DNA of 64,000 bases from Algisphaera sp039180025 (GCA_039180025.1 JBCDDZ010000017.1:1-64000); one strand, 5' to 3'. Numbered from the stretch's first letter, positions 17,056-29,100 are shown. Notes: a model not told the origin generated them from the sequence alone. Numbers and translations are program-made.

Positions 17056-18654
17056 ATGCCCCCCTCTTCTCCCCAGCCCGACGACCTCGAAGCCCAGCTC
17101 AATGCGCTGATGGCCCAAGCTGCGCCCCCGGAAGTCACAGAAGCCCCGGAAGTCGCAGAAACCCCGGAAGTCGCAGAAACCCCGGAAGCTTCAGAAGCCC
17201 TGGAAGCTGCGGGGACTCCAAAAGTCTCTCACGCCGGTTCGCCGCCTGCTGCTACGCCCGCCGCCGTCCCCGCCGGCGAACAAGTGGGGACAATGACCCA
17301 AGACCAGGCAAAAACCTCGGGGCCCGACGACGACTTGGCCAGCCAGCTCGAACGGCTGATGTCCAAGGTGTCCCAGGAAGAGCCCGCAGACAACGAAAGC
17401 GCAGACACGCCAACCCATTCGCACACGGAAGCGGAAACAGCCGAACCGGATCCGCTCGATATTCCCGAAGTCGATGCGGCGTTGGGGGCGGTCGAAGACG
17501 CGGCGTCGGCGGTGCAGGACGCGGTCGCGGAACTCGAGCCGCCCGCCGGGGAAGCCGATGCGTCGGACGCCGACGGGGACGCGCTCGCGGAGCAGCTCCA
17601 GGCCCTGCTCGACGAATCGGCCGCGCAAGCCTCGGAAACACCCGAAGCGGAGGAGCCTGCGGCCGCCGGTACCGACGGCGCCATAGCGACGCAGGCGGCA
17701 GAGCCCGACGCGGCCGACGACGACGCGGCCCCGCCGGCGATGATCGATCAGATCGATGACCTGCTCGCGGAACATGCCGACGATGCGCTGGCCGGGGAGT
17801 TTGAAACCGTCGAAGCGCTGATGGACCGGCTGCCGGCGACGGACAGCCCCGACCCCCCGGATACGGAGGCGAGCGACGCGGCGGCTTCGCCCGGCCTTGA
17901 CGCGACCGGACCTGAACCAGAAGACGACGAAGACAACGAACTGCTGGGGGATTTTGACCCGCCGGACTCCGTGATCAACGCCGAGGCGGGCGCGGACGTC
18001 GAACCCGCCGCGGCCGATGCCCCGGCCACGGATGCACCACCGGAAGCGTCGGCCGAGCCGGAAACCGAAGAAGACGACGAACTCGACGGCGACTTTGCCG
18101 GGATCGATGATCTCGATGGCACGCCGCCGCCCGCCGCGGAAGCCGACACGCAGGACCCCGCCGTGGCGGACGGGACGGACGAAGACGACGACGATTTGTT
18201 CGGCGGCGATTTCGAATCGCTTGATGCGCTGCTCAGTGCGCCGACCCCCGCCGCCCCGCCGCCGCCCGCCGCGGAACCAGCGGCTTCGCAGCCGGAGGCG
18301 GCCGACCGCGCGGTGGCCGAGGCGCTGGGTGAGATGACCGAGGCAGACTCGCCGACCGACTCCGACGAGACGGCCGACCGGGACGAACCGGTGCCACCTG
18401 CGCCACGGCCCGTGGCCGCCGCACCGGCGGAGCCAACCGCGAAAGACCACGAGGCTTGGAGCATCACGCTGAACCTGGCGATGCTGCGGGCCGCCGCGGT
18501 GCGGGTTCTGTCGTGGACCCTGATCGGTTGCGCGATGATCAATAAGCCACTGGAGCGGCTACCCGAAGATGTGCGGCAGACGGTGGGCTGGGTGGCCTTG
18601 GCGGTGGCGGGGCCGGGGCTGCTGCTGATCGGCTACGGGCTTCTGTTTAACTGA
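17056..18654 (+). CDS. Large acidic low-complexity protein with C-terminal membrane segment
   Basis: The 532-residue product is rich in Ala, Asp, Glu and Pro. An N-terminal degenerate repeat (PEVAETPEVAETPEASEALE) leads into a long acidic region. The region has short recurring modules of the form GDFxxxDxL: LLGDFDPPD, LDGDFAGIDDLD and GGDFESLDALL. Short helices of the type IDQIDDLLAEH and DDLASQLERLM also recur. The C-terminus has a hydrophobic pair (LGWVALAVAGPGLLLIGYG). No enzyme motif is seen. It may be a membrane-anchored scaffold whose repeated short helices bind a partner; this is inference. Confidence 0.6.
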   Translation: MPPSSPQPDDLEAQLNALMAQAAPPEVTEAPEVAETPEVAETPEASEALEAAGTPKVSHAGSPPAATPAAVPAGEQVGTMTQDQAKTSGPDDDLASQLERLMSKVSQEEPADNESADTPTHSHTEAETAEPDPLDIPEVDAALGAVEDAASAVQDAVAELEPPAGEADASDADGDALAEQLQALLDESAAQASETPEAEEPAAAGTDGAIATQAAEPDAADDDAAPPAMIDQIDDLLAEHADDALAGEFETVEALMDRLPATDSPDPPDTEASDAAASPGLDATGPEPEDDEDNELLGDFDPPDSVINAEAGADVEPAAADAPATDAPPEASAEPETEEDDELDGDFAGIDDLDGTPPPAAEADTQDPAVADGTDEDDDDLFGGDFESLDALLSAPTPAAPPPPAAEPAASQPEAADRAVAEALGEMTEADSPTDSDETADRDEPVPPAPRPVAAAPAEPTAKDHEAWSITLNLAMLRAAAVRVLSWTLIGCAMINKPLERLPEDVRQTVGWVALAVAGPGLLLIGYGLLFN

Positions 18655-18709
18655 TTGCTGAGGGCGGAGCCGGGGCCGGCGGAACGCTCGCGGGACCGAG
18701 GCCGGGGCA

Positions 18710-19711
18710 TCAGTCGAACGGGTTGATCAAGTCGAAAAAATCGCCGATCGGGTTTGTCTGTTCCCGCGCTCCGCCGGCGGGGTCGGCGGGGTCGGTGTTG
18801 GCGAGGTTGAGGTTGCCCGACGGGGCGGAGCCCAGGTCGGGCGACCAGTCTTCGACCCCTTTGGGCGCGCTTTTATCCAGGGTGTACACGCGGCCCGCGG
18901 CGGCGAGGTCCCCGGCGTCGTTGGGGTTGGCGACGTGGATACTGATATCGACCGCGGAGTTGAGCCGCGGGACTTCGAAGACGTAGCCGTCCAGGCCCAG
19001 CGTGACCCGCCGGACGGTGGCATCGAAGGTGCGGCTGTGCCAGAAGACGGTGTTCTCACGGATCAAGTGGGCGTAGGGTTTGTCGACTTCCGCGGTGAAG
19101 ACGACGACCCGGCCGTCGGTGGGCAGGCGGAGGTTGACGACGCGTCCGATCGGGATGCCCCGGTAACGCAAGAGGGTGCCGGGCTCGATGGCGCCGCGGT
19201 CTTTAGCCTGGATCATCATCTCGAGCCCGCCGCGCATCCAGGCGTCGGCGGGCGGGCCGGCGAGCGCATGGAAGCGGGTGGCGGGGGGTTCGGCGCCGGG
19301 GCGGAATTCGATCGAAGGGCCGGCGAGCAGCGATTCGATTTCGCTGACGTCGGTGAGCCCGAGCGAGGGGCGGACGATCCACCAGTCCGAGTCGGCGGTG
19401 GCGAGGCGTAGGGCCGAGTCGTTGAGCCGCATCCGGATCTCGGCTTCCCGCGCTTCGGGCTGGAGCAGCACGGCGGTGACCTTGCCGACCTCGACCCCGC
19501 GACAGAGGACCGGGGTCTGGAACGCCTTGATCCCGGCGGCGTCCTGGACGGTGAGGGTGGCGTTGGGCTGGTTCTGTTCGTAGGCCCAGTAGCCGAAGTA
19601 GGCGACGACGGCGAGGCCGACGATCGGGAGCAGCCAGCCCAGGGGCAGCCGGCGGCGTTTGACGGGCACGGCGTGAGGGGTGGGGGGCGCGGGTGGGGTT
19701 TCAGTCGTCAT
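18710..19711 (-). CDS. MCE (MlaD/PqiB-type) protein
   Basis: The 333-residue protein has one N-terminal transmembrane segment (PLGWLLPIVGLAVVAYFGYW) and MCE-type domains. The first begins QDAAGIKAFQTPVLCRGVEVGKV and the second contains IEPGTLLRYRGIPIGRVVNL. MCE proteins form periplasmic hexamers that shuttle lipids between membranes. It overlaps the upstream pqiA by 11 bp, as in pqiAB operons, but it is shorter than typical PqiB and may form a shorter tunnel. Confidence 0.85.
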   Translation of the reverse strand: MTTETPPAPPTPHAVPVKRRRLPLGWLLPIVGLAVVAYFGYWAYEQNQPNATLTVQDAAGIKAFQTPVLCRGVEVGKVTAVLLQPEAREAEIRMRLNDSALRLATADSDWWIVRPSLGLTDVSEIESLLAGPSIEFRPGAEPPATRFHALAGPPADAWMRGGLEMMIQAKDRGAIEPGTLLRYRGIPIGRVVNLRLPTDGRVVVFTAEVDKPYAHLIRENTVFWHSRTFDATVRRVTLGLDGYVFEVPRLNSAVDISIHVANPNDAGDLAAAGRVYTLDKSAPKGVEDWSPDLGSAPSGNLNLANTDPADPAGGAREQTNPIGDFFDLINPFD

Positions 19712-20939
19712 TGCGGTGCGTCTCCGTCCGGGTCCAGAACATCTTGGGGTTTAATGCTTCGGCGGCGGCGATGGTCACGAGGACCGCGGCGAGGAAGGCG
19801 ATCGCGCCGGGCTTGGGGTCCACCGAGGCGAGTGCCCCCAGGCGGACCAGGCCGATCAGCAGCGCGACCACGAACATATCCACCATAGACCATCGGCCGA
19901 TGGTCGCGATCAGGCGGTGGAGCTTCGCGAGGCGGCGGGCGGTCGCGCATCGCCGGGGGTTACGCCAGGCAACCAGCAGCGCGAGCAGCAAGACTTTGAG
20001 GATCGGCACGCAGAGGCTGGCGCCGAACACGAGGATGGCGAGGCCCGGGGAACCGCCGAAGTAGAGGACCTTGATCCCCTCCCAGACGGTCGCGGGCTCG
20101 GGGGGACCGAGTTGGGCGATGCGCATGATCGGGACCAGGTTGGCGGGCAAGAGCAGCAGGGCCGCGATGATCAGGAGCGTCACACAGCGGGTCAGGGCGG
20201 CGCGCGGCACTTCGTCGAGCGGGGCCCCGCAGCGGCTACAAGCGAGTTCCTGGCGGTCGGTGAGGGGCACGGCGTGCTGCACGAAACCACAGGTCTGGCA
20301 GCCGAGCAGGGCCGCGGCGGGGGTCGGCTCGGCGGGCGTGGTCGGGGCGGGACGCAGGGCTTCCCACAGACGGGCGTTTTGGACACGCCGGCCGATGACG
20401 ATCCAGACGGCGAACGCGGCGAGGTAGAGGTAGAACCCGCGGCCGTAGGAGATCTGCCCGTCGTGCCCGAGCTTGCCCGCGGTGACGACGACACCCAGCA
20501 GGAAGATCTCGAGCATAACCCAGGGGCGGAGGTGGTTCATGGCCCGGAGGACGCGGGCGGTGCCGGGGCCGGGGGCCCGGGCGGCGAGGCCGCCGACGAC
20601 TTAGAGCATGCCCAGGCCCCAGACCAGCGGGCTGATGACGGCGCAGAAGAGAACGGCCAGACCCACGACCGTCGAGCCGAGCCGGATGACTTCGAGCGGG
20701 CCCTGAGAAACGTTGATGCTGTGGGTCCCGCCGGCGTAGGTGAACCCCATGAACGTGTCGTGGATCGATACGCTCAGGAGGGCGAGCAGGAGCAAGACCC
20801 AGAGGGTGGCTTCGACGGGCCCGGCCGAGGCCGGGTGATTGAGGCGGAAGTCGCAGCGCACACAGCGGGCTTTGCGTTGGTTGGCGTCCTGGACCTGCTG
20901 GATCAGTCCGCAACTCGTACAGGTGTGGGCGGAAAGCAT
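19701..20939 (-). pseudogene. pqiA: PqiA-family membrane protein gene interrupted by an in-frame stop
   Basis: The first part (20601-20939) encodes a zinc-ribbon and membrane half: CTSCGLIQQV, ARCVRCDFRL, then two hydrophobic segments ending VWGLGML. A TAA stop follows at 20601-20603. Past it, twenty in-frame codons lead to MNHLRPWVMLEIFLLG and the second half, with CQTCGFVQH, CSRCGAPL and four hydrophobic segments (to 19701). The two halves in one frame match the two-domain PqiA layout. Either this is a recent nonsense mutation, or the halves are made separately from ATG 20540. The downstream MCE gene overlaps the end. Confidence 0.8.
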
Positions 20940-20991
20940 AGGGGCGGCCGGGCGCGGAGGAACGGGGGTCGGGAAGCCGCCGGGACGCGGC

Positions 20992-22956
<1,965 letters not shown>

Positions 22957-23078
22957 GGCGGAGGGTCCGGCAAGGAAATAGTAGGAAGGAAGTCGGGCGG
23001 ATCAGCGGCGGCTAGCTCTACGGGTTATACCGCAACCCCGCGGCGGGGGCAGCCCGTAAAACGCGAGATTTGCCGATT

Positions 23079-23663
23079 TCAGCTATTCGGCGCAGGCGGG
23101 GACGACGCGGCGTGAAGGATGGCCTGGAGCAATTTGCGTTCGAGGCCGGGGTCGCGCTCGATCGGCTGCCAGTAGCGGCCGCCGATGCCGCGGTCGGCCC
23201 ACTCGGCGGGGGCTTCACGGAGGTCGGCAAAGACCGAGCCCCGGGTCGCGCCGTTGAGCCGGCGGGTGGGGACCTGCTGCCGCTCGATCAGCACCTGGAC
23301 GGCGAGCCGATAAACCGAGGGCGCATCGACGTCGAGGGGTTCAAAAACGAGCGTGACGGTCCGGCGTAGGTCGCCGAGGGTCGCCCGGACGGCGAGCTGC
23401 CCGTTGGTGTTATCGGGGATCCAGGGCTCGAAGAGGGTCGGGGCGCCTTTGGGCTCGGTGGTGATGCGGCCGAAGCGGTAGTCCTGTCGGTCGATCTGGA
23501 ACCCGGCGTCGCGCAGAACGGTGAGGCCGGCCTTAAAGGTGCGGGGGTACGCCTCGGCAGAGACGGCAACGGGCGAGACAACCGGCGGCACCGGGGCGAC
23601 GTTCTGGCAGCCGGTCAGCGCCGGGCCGACGGTCAGGAAAAAGGCGACGCAGAGGCTTCGCAT
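23079..23663 (-). CDS. Hypothetical lipoprotein
   Basis: The 194-residue protein starts MRSLCVAFFLTVGPALTGCQ with a clear lipobox (LTGC). The mature part includes AYPRTFKAGLTVLRDAGFQI and FGRITTEPKGAPTLFEPW, a pattern seen in short planctomycete lipoproteins of unknown function. ATG 23663 is used because the frame upstream has no signal-peptide logic. Confidence 0.7.
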   Translation of the reverse strand: MRSLCVAFFLTVGPALTGCQNVAPVPPVVSPVAVSAEAYPRTFKAGLTVLRDAGFQIDRQDYRFGRITTEPKGAPTLFEPWIPDNTNGQLAVRATLGDLRRTVTLVFEPLDVDAPSVYRLAVQVLIERQQVPTRRLNGATRGSVFADLREAPAEWADRGIGGRYWQPIERDPGLERKLLQAILHAASSPPAPNS

Positions 23664-24157
23664 AGTGGCTAGTGTACCGGTCCGACCGGGCGGTGGGGAC
23701 AGCCCCGGAGAATCGGCGTGACGGCGGCAGACCCGGGCGGCCCCGGACGGGTGGCGTCGGGTAACGGGTCCAGACCAAGGACTTACCCTAGACCCCTCAT
23801 GGCGGCTGCGGGAAATGTCCGATACGCTCTTAGGGGAGGTCCCGGAAACTTTCGGGCATGCGCGATTCAAGATTCCCTCCGGAACCCGTCGCCACGGCGA
23901 GCCTCGCACCTCCCTCAACCACGGCTCGGGTCCCGGCGTGTAGTGTTGCGTCGGGGGGGTCCGGCCGTGCTGCACCTGTGCCGAGCCTCCCACCTCGCGT
24001 CACGGGTGTACGCCCTCCCCAGGGCGATGATACGCTCCCTAGGGCTGACGCCGCCCCCGCTGTTGTCGAGCTCGATCCGTTGTGGTGCGACTTGTTACAG
24101 CACCTCGGATCGGCTTGAACACCGGCCGGCCGGCCCGCCAAGGATCGGTAGCGCCGG
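23664..24157. other. Intergenic region upstream of the Rrf2 gene
   Basis: About 490 bp with no supported gene. A small GC stem (CGCCCT-CCCC-AGGGCG) lies near 24013-24028, without a T-run. The divergent promoters of the lipoprotein and the Rrf2 gene must lie here, but no clear promoter boxes were seen. Confidence 0.35.
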
Positions 24158-24595
24158 ATGAAACTGACCAAAACCTCTGCCCACGCCGCGTTAGCGATGG
24201 CTTATCTATCCGCTTGCGACCACCCCCGCCCGGTGCAGGCGCGCCAGGTCGGCGAACATCTGGGCGTGCCCACGGACTCGGCCCTGAAGGTGCTTCAGGG
24301 CTTGTCGCGCTACGGGCTGCTGGTCAGCCGGCTGGGGCGATCGGGCGGTTATCGGATGGAGCGGCCGGCCGACCAGGTCACGCTGCTGGAAATCGTCGAG
24401 GCGATCGACGGGCCGATCACCGTGGAGCTGCCCCTGAGCGGAAACACGGCGAAAGAACCGTTGTCCGGGCCCGTCGGTGTACTGCGCGAAGCGTGCGGGC
24501 GGTCGGCGATCAGGCTGCGCGAAGAGCTCTCCCGCCTGACCGTGGCGGATCTGGCCGCGGCGGGCGAGCCGGCCACGCTCGCGACCGTAGGCTGA
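24158..24595 (+). CDS. Rrf2-family transcriptional regulator
   Basis: The 145-residue protein matches Rrf2 winged-helix regulators: MKLTKTSAHAALAMAYLSA, DSALKVLQGLSRYGLLVSRL, then GRSGGYRMERPADQVTLLEI and VEAIDGPI. The three-cysteine Fe-S cluster motif of IscR/NsrR is absent; only two scattered cysteines (about residues 20 and 112) remain. It therefore probably senses by another means. It lies upstream of the chemotaxis operon on the same strand, 148 bp before cheW, and could influence it. Confidence 0.85.
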   Translation: MKLTKTSAHAALAMAYLSACDHPRPVQARQVGEHLGVPTDSALKVLQGLSRYGLLVSRLGRSGGYRMERPADQVTLLEIVEAIDGPITVELPLSGNTAKEPLSGPVGVLREACGRSAIRLREELSRLTVADLAAAGEPATLATVG

Positions 24596-24742
24596 CCGGA
24601 CCGATAAGCCCAAGACTCCAAAATCAAGACCGTTCTTCTCTGGTTTATCCCTAAACCCCGAGGGGAGGGCTTCCGATCTGAAGGTTGATCCGTGCGTTTC
24701 CGTGCGGGCCACCCGCCGAATGCCCGGCGATCGAGACGCCCC

Positions 24743-25264
24743 ATGACCGACTCCCCCGAACCGGCTGCCGAAACCTCGGCGTTCGACGAACTCGAAAGCA
24801 AACCGGAGAACATCCTCCAACTCGTGAGCTTCGAGATCGGGCCCGAGGAATACGCGATCCCCATCCTCGCGGTTCAGGAGATCAACCGGATGATGCCGAT
24901 CACCCGCGTGCCGCACAGCCCGGCCGCGGTCGAAGGGGTGATCAACCTCCGCGGACGCATCGTGCCGGTCATCAACATGCGTTCACGTTTCGGGCTCGAC
25001 ACGATCCACGACACCACCGACGCCCGCATCGTCGTCGTCGAAGTCGGCGGCGAGGGCCGGGTCATCGGGTTCACCGTCGACCGCGTGCACGAAGTGCTCC
25101 GCCTCGACGGCGACATCGTCGACCCCGCCCCGACCGTGGGCTCGGTCGCCAACGCCCACTTCATTCAGGGCGTCGGCAAACTCGACGATCGGCTGCTGAT
25201 CCTGCTCGACCTGGACCGGCTCTTTACCCAGGACGATTTCGTCCATCCGGCCGCCGCCGCGTAG
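24743..25264 (+). CDS. cheW: Chemotaxis coupling protein CheW
   Basis: The 173-residue protein has a CheW (SH3-like) domain: ILQLVSFEIGPEEYAIPILA, VQEINRMMPITRVPHSP, GVINLRGRIVPVINMRSRFG and GFTVDRVHEVLRL. It links receptors to the CheA kinase in the cytoplasmic signalling array. ATG 24743 (MTDSPEPAAETS) is chosen over 24692. It is first in a six-gene operon; no receptor gene is in the window. Confidence 0.93.
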   Translation: MTDSPEPAAETSAFDELESKPENILQLVSFEIGPEEYAIPILAVQEINRMMPITRVPHSPAAVEGVINLRGRIVPVINMRSRFGLDTIHDTTDARIVVVEVGGEGRVIGFTVDRVHEVLRLDGDIVDPAPTVGSVANAHFIQGVGKLDDRLLILLDLDRLFTQDDFVHPAAAA

Positions 25265-25321
25265 ACCGCCCCGTCACCTCGCCCCGTCACCCTTCGGCCG
25301 ACCGATCCAGAGACCTCTTTC

Positions 25322-26179
25322 ATGCCTGTAAGCCAAAGACTCACCCTCACCCAGCCCCAATTCGAGACGCTGCGCAAAGTCGTCTACGACCGCGCCGGCA
25401 TCCACTTCCAGGACTCCAAAAAATACGTCCTGGAATCCCGTCTCGCCCGCCGGCTCGAAGAGCTCGAGTTCGACAACTTCGACCAGTACCTGATGTTCCT
25501 CACCGCCGGGCCGTACCAGCTCGATGAGTTCCAGGAGATGTTCAACCGCATCACCATCAACGAGACCAGCTTCTTCCGCAACGAGCCGCAGCTCGATGTT
25601 TTCGAATCGCGGGTGCTCCCGGATCTTCTGGAAAAACGCAAAGCCAACAAGACGCTCCGCGTCTGGTCCGCCGCCTGCTCGTCGGGCGAAGAGCCGTACA
25701 CCCTCGCGATGATCCTGCACCGCTCGCTGGGCATCCGGCTCGCCGACTGGAAGATCGAGATCCTGGGCACGGACATCTCCGAGAAGGTTCTCAAGACCGC
25801 GGAGTCCGGCCGGTACCCCCACTACGCGGTCAAGTCGACCAACCCCCGCGTGCTGAGCCGGTACTTCAAACAGGAAGGCCAGGAGTATGTGTTGGACCCC
25901 GAAATCCAGAGCATGGTCCACTTCGAAAAACTCAACCTCAAAGACACTTACGCCGCCCGGCGGTTCGGGACGTTCGACGTGATCTTCTGCCGCAACGTGA
26001 TGATCTATTTCGACGACGCGATGAAAGCAAGCTGCGTCAAGATGTTCCATAAGCAGCTCGCCGACGACGGCACGCTCATGATCGGGCACAGTGAATCGCT
26101 GAGGAACCTCGGCGTGGCGTTCACCCAACTGAACATCCCGCAGGGCTTCGCCTACCAGAAGACCGACCCGGCCCTTTGA
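25322..26179 (+). CDS. cheR: Chemotaxis protein methyltransferase CheR
   Basis: The 285-residue protein has the N-terminal CheR helical domain (FETLRKVVYDRAGIHFQ), the substrate-contact stretch MFNRITINETSFFRNEPQ, and the SAM-binding motif VWSAACSSGEEPYTLAM. FDVIFCRNVMIYFDDAM is the usual catalytic-domain block. It methylates receptor glutamates during adaptation, opposing CheB at the end of the same operon. Confidence 0.95.
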   Translation: MPVSQRLTLTQPQFETLRKVVYDRAGIHFQDSKKYVLESRLARRLEELEFDNFDQYLMFLTAGPYQLDEFQEMFNRITINETSFFRNEPQLDVFESRVLPDLLEKRKANKTLRVWSAACSSGEEPYTLAMILHRSLGIRLADWKIEILGTDISEKVLKTAESGRYPHYAVKSTNPRVLSRYFKQEGQEYVLDPEIQSMVHFEKLNLKDTYAARRFGTFDVIFCRNVMIYFDDAMKASCVKMFHKQLADDGTLMIGHSESLRNLGVAFTQLNIPQGFAYQKTDPAL

Positions 26180-26244
26180 TCCCACTCCATCCGTAGCCCC
26201 GCATCGAAACCGGCTCTCGGCCGACTCCGTAAGAAAGCTCCCCC

Positions 26245-28560
26245 ATGAACGACATGGACGCCAGCCTGCTCCAAGACTTCCTCACCGAAGCCTCCGAACT
26301 GATCGAGCAGCTCGATCAGGACCTGGTCACGCTCGAGTCGGCACCCGAGGCCGAGCAAGGCGAGATTTGCAACAGCTGTTTCCGCGCTTTGCACACCATT
26401 AAAGGCGCAGCCGGTTTCCTGGGCCTCGACCCCGTGATCGAGTTCGCCCACGCCGCGGAGGACGCGCTCAACCGCCTGCGCAAAGGTGAGATCAGCGTGA
26501 ACGCCAAGGTCATGGATCTGTTGCTTCAGTCCGCCGACGTCGTCCGTGGGCAGATCGAAGAGCTCGCGAGCGGCCAGCCCCCCCGCCACGCCGACCCCGC
26601 CCTGATCGCGGCGCTCAACGCCCTGACCGGCGACGACGCGGCCGCCCCCGCCGACGCCCCGGCCGCCGAGCCCGACGCTCCCGCTGCCGAGCCCGACGAG
26701 CCGGGCAAGCCCCTGGACCTGGGCCCGCAGAAGATGGACCTGATCGAGTTCATGGTCACCGACCTCCAGGATTACTCCGCCCAGTTGACCGAAACGATCG
26801 ACCTGCTAAGCAACGACGCGACCCGGGCCGAGGCCGCCGCTCAGCTCGCCGAGATCGCCGACAACATGGTCAAGACGGCCGACTTCTTCGAGCTCGACGA
26901 CCTGACCGCGGTGACCCGGCTCATACTGGACGCGGCCCCTAAACTCAATGAACTGTCGCCGGACCACATCGCCGAAGCCGCCATCCGCCTCCGGGCCGCG
27001 AAATGGATCATCGACGAACAGGCTCAAGGCCTGGCCAACCTCCGTGTGCTGTCCTGGCCGCTGGAAACCTTCCTCGCGCGGTTCGCCGCGCTCGCGGAGG
27101 GTGAGCCACTGGACCTGACGTATGCCGGGAAGCACGGCCACGACGTGCAGCAAGTACTCAGCCTCGACGGCGTCGTCGCCGCCACGCCCGAGGCCGCGTC
27201 AACGACAGAATCTCCGGAATCCCCGGCAGCGACGGACACCCCCGTCGCCGCCGCCGAACCCGCCGAGGTGGCCGGGAAGATCACCCCCGCGGCGTCCGCC
27301 GCGGAAGCCTCGCCGCCTAAAACCGCCGGCAAATCTTCCAACCAGGTCGAACAGACCATCCGCGTCGAAGTCGGGCGGCTCGAATCGCTGCTCAACCTCG
27401 TCGGGCAGTTGGTCCTCAACAAGAACCGCGTGGTCGCGCTGAGCCGTACCGTCGGTGAAACCGGCATCGAGCACGAGCTCGCCGAGTCGTTCACCGAGGC
27501 CGCGGGCGACCTCGATCGGCTCACGAGCGAGCTCCAGGTCGGCGTGATGCGCACCCGCATGCAGCCGCTGGCCAAGCTCTTCGACCGCTACCCCCGCGTC
27601 ATCCGCGACATCGCCCGCCACACCGACAAGAAGATCAACCTCGAGATCGCCGGCAAGGACACCGAGGTCGACAAGTCCGTGCTCGAACTGCTTGCCGACC
27701 CGTTGGTCCACATCCTCCGAAACTCCGCGGACCACGGCATCGAAACGCCCGAAACCCGTGTGGAGCAGGGTAAATCCGAAGACGGCACGATCAGCCTCTC
27801 GGCCGAGCACCAGGGCAGCCATGTCCGCGTCGCGATCACCGACGACGGCAAAGGTTTGTCCCGCGAAGTCCTCGGCGGCAAAGCGATTGAGAAGGGACTG
27901 ATCGCCCCCGACGCCCTCGACAAGCTGGCCGACGAAGAAGTCTTCCGCTTCATCTTCGAGGCCGGCTTCTCCACCGCGAAGGAAGTTTCAGACCTCTCGG
28001 GCCGCGGCGTCGGGATGGACGTGGTGCGGACCAACATCAACAAGCTCAACGGCGTCATCAACATCACCTCGGCCCCGGGCGAGGGCACGACCATCGAGAT
28101 CCTGATCCCGCTCACCGTCGCCATCATGCCCGCGATGATGGTCGAGTCCGACTCCGACTGCTACTCGATCCCGCTCCAGAGCATCGTCGAGATCGTGCGT
28201 CCCGAAGACGCTTCGATCTCTTCGATCCAGGGCCAGCGGGTCGTCCGACTCCGCGACAGCGTGCTGCCGCTGATCGACCTCCGCGACCGCCTGGGCCAGG
28301 ACCCGCTGCCGCCGGAAAACCGCTTCGCCGTGGTCGTCAAGGTCGGCGGCCAACAGGTCGGGCTCGTGGTCGACCGGCTGATCGGCCAGCAGGAGATCGT
28401 CATCAAACCCCTCGACGACGTCTACACCCAGGGCGGGCCGTTCTCCGGCGCGACCATCCAGGAAGACGGCCGGGTCTGCCTGATCCTCGACGTCAACGAA
28501 CTCGCCAAACCGCCTCAGCCCTGCCAGCCCGCCCCGCACCCGGGCCGCGCGGCCGCCTGA
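26245..28560 (+). CDS. cheA: Chemotaxis histidine kinase CheA
   Basis: The 771-residue protein has an N-terminal HPt domain with the phosphorylated histidine in ALHTIKGAAGFLG (H50). A second helical, HPt-like segment (about 160-260) and Ala/Pro linkers follow. Next come a dimerisation domain (VGRLESLLNLVGQLVLNKNR), the HATPase domain (HILRNSADHGIE, DDGKGLS, GRGVGMDVVRTNI) and a C-terminal CheW-like domain. CheA phosphorylates CheY and CheB in response to receptor state. The second helical segment lacks an obvious phospho-histidine and may be a CheY-binding or vestigial unit. Confidence 0.95.
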   Translation: MNDMDASLLQDFLTEASELIEQLDQDLVTLESAPEAEQGEICNSCFRALHTIKGAAGFLGLDPVIEFAHAAEDALNRLRKGEISVNAKVMDLLLQSADVVRGQIEELASGQPPRHADPALIAALNALTGDDAAAPADAPAAEPDAPAAEPDEPGKPLDLGPQKMDLIEFMVTDLQDYSAQLTETIDLLSNDATRAEAAAQLAEIADNMVKTADFFELDDLTAVTRLILDAAPKLNELSPDHIAEAAIRLRAAKWIIDEQAQGLANLRVLSWPLETFLARFAALAEGEPLDLTYAGKHGHDVQQVLSLDGVVAATPEAASTTESPESPAATDTPVAAAEPAEVAGKITPAASAAEASPPKTAGKSSNQVEQTIRVEVGRLESLLNLVGQLVLNKNRVVALSRTVGETGIEHELAESFTEAAGDLDRLTSELQVGVMRTRMQPLAKLFDRYPRVIRDIARHTDKKINLEIAGKDTEVDKSVLELLADPLVHILRNSADHGIETPETRVEQGKSEDGTISLSAEHQGSHVRVAITDDGKGLSREVLGGKAIEKGLIAPDALDKLADEEVFRFIFEAGFSTAKEVSDLSGRGVGMDVVRTNINKLNGVINITSAPGEGTTIEILIPLTVAIMPAMMVESDSDCYSIPLQSIVEIVRPEDASISSIQGQRVVRLRDSVLPLIDLRDRLGQDPLPPENRFAVVVKVGGQQVGLVVDRLIGQQEIVIKPLDDVYTQGGPFSGATIQEDGRVCLILDVNELAKPPQPCQPAPHPGRAAA

Positions 28561-28620
28561 CCCCGAACCCACCGTCTTAATTTACAACACCGCTTCAACG
28601 CGACCAACCAGGAGAGCCCC

Positions 28621-29100
28621 GTGGATAGCCAATTCATTCTGCCCTTTATCGACTCGGTCACCAACGTCTTCGAGACGATGCTTCAACTCGAGGTCCAGGT
28701 CGGCACCCCGTCGATCAAGCCCCCCGACTCCGCCGCGCACGACGTGTCGGGCATCATCGGCATGTCCGGTGACGTCGAAGGCACCATCGTGCTCGGCTTC
28801 CCCACCGCCACCGCGGAACGCGCCGTCGCCGTGTTCACCGGCATGGACATGGACGCGAAGCACGAAGACTTCCCCGACGCCATCGGCGAACTGGTCAACA
28901 TGGTCTCGGGCGGCGCGAAAGCGAAATTCACCAACCGCAAGGTCAGCATCACCTGCCCGTCGGTCATCGTCGGCCAGCACCACACCGTCTCGGGCCGCAA
29001 GGATATCGTCACGATCCATATCCCCGTGGACTGCGACCTGGGCGGGTTCAGCGTCGACGTCTCGATCCGCGACGCCCTCGCCGCCGAAGCCGCCGCCTAA
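28621..29100 (+). CDS. cheX: CheX-like CheY-P phosphatase
   Basis: The 159-residue product begins at GTG 28621 (MDSQFILPFIDSVTNVFETM). It carries the CheC/CheX/FliY phosphatase motif E-x2-N: DAIGELVNMVSGGAK, with a single copy as in CheX. It would remove phosphate from CheY and so end the signal. It takes the place of CheZ in this operon. Confidence 0.88.
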   Translation: MDSQFILPFIDSVTNVFETMLQLEVQVGTPSIKPPDSAAHDVSGIIGMSGDVEGTIVLGFPTATAERAVAVFTGMDMDAKHEDFPDAIGELVNMVSGGAKAKFTNRKVSITCPSVIVGQHHTVSGRKDIVTIHIPVDCDLGGFSVDVSIRDALAAEAAA

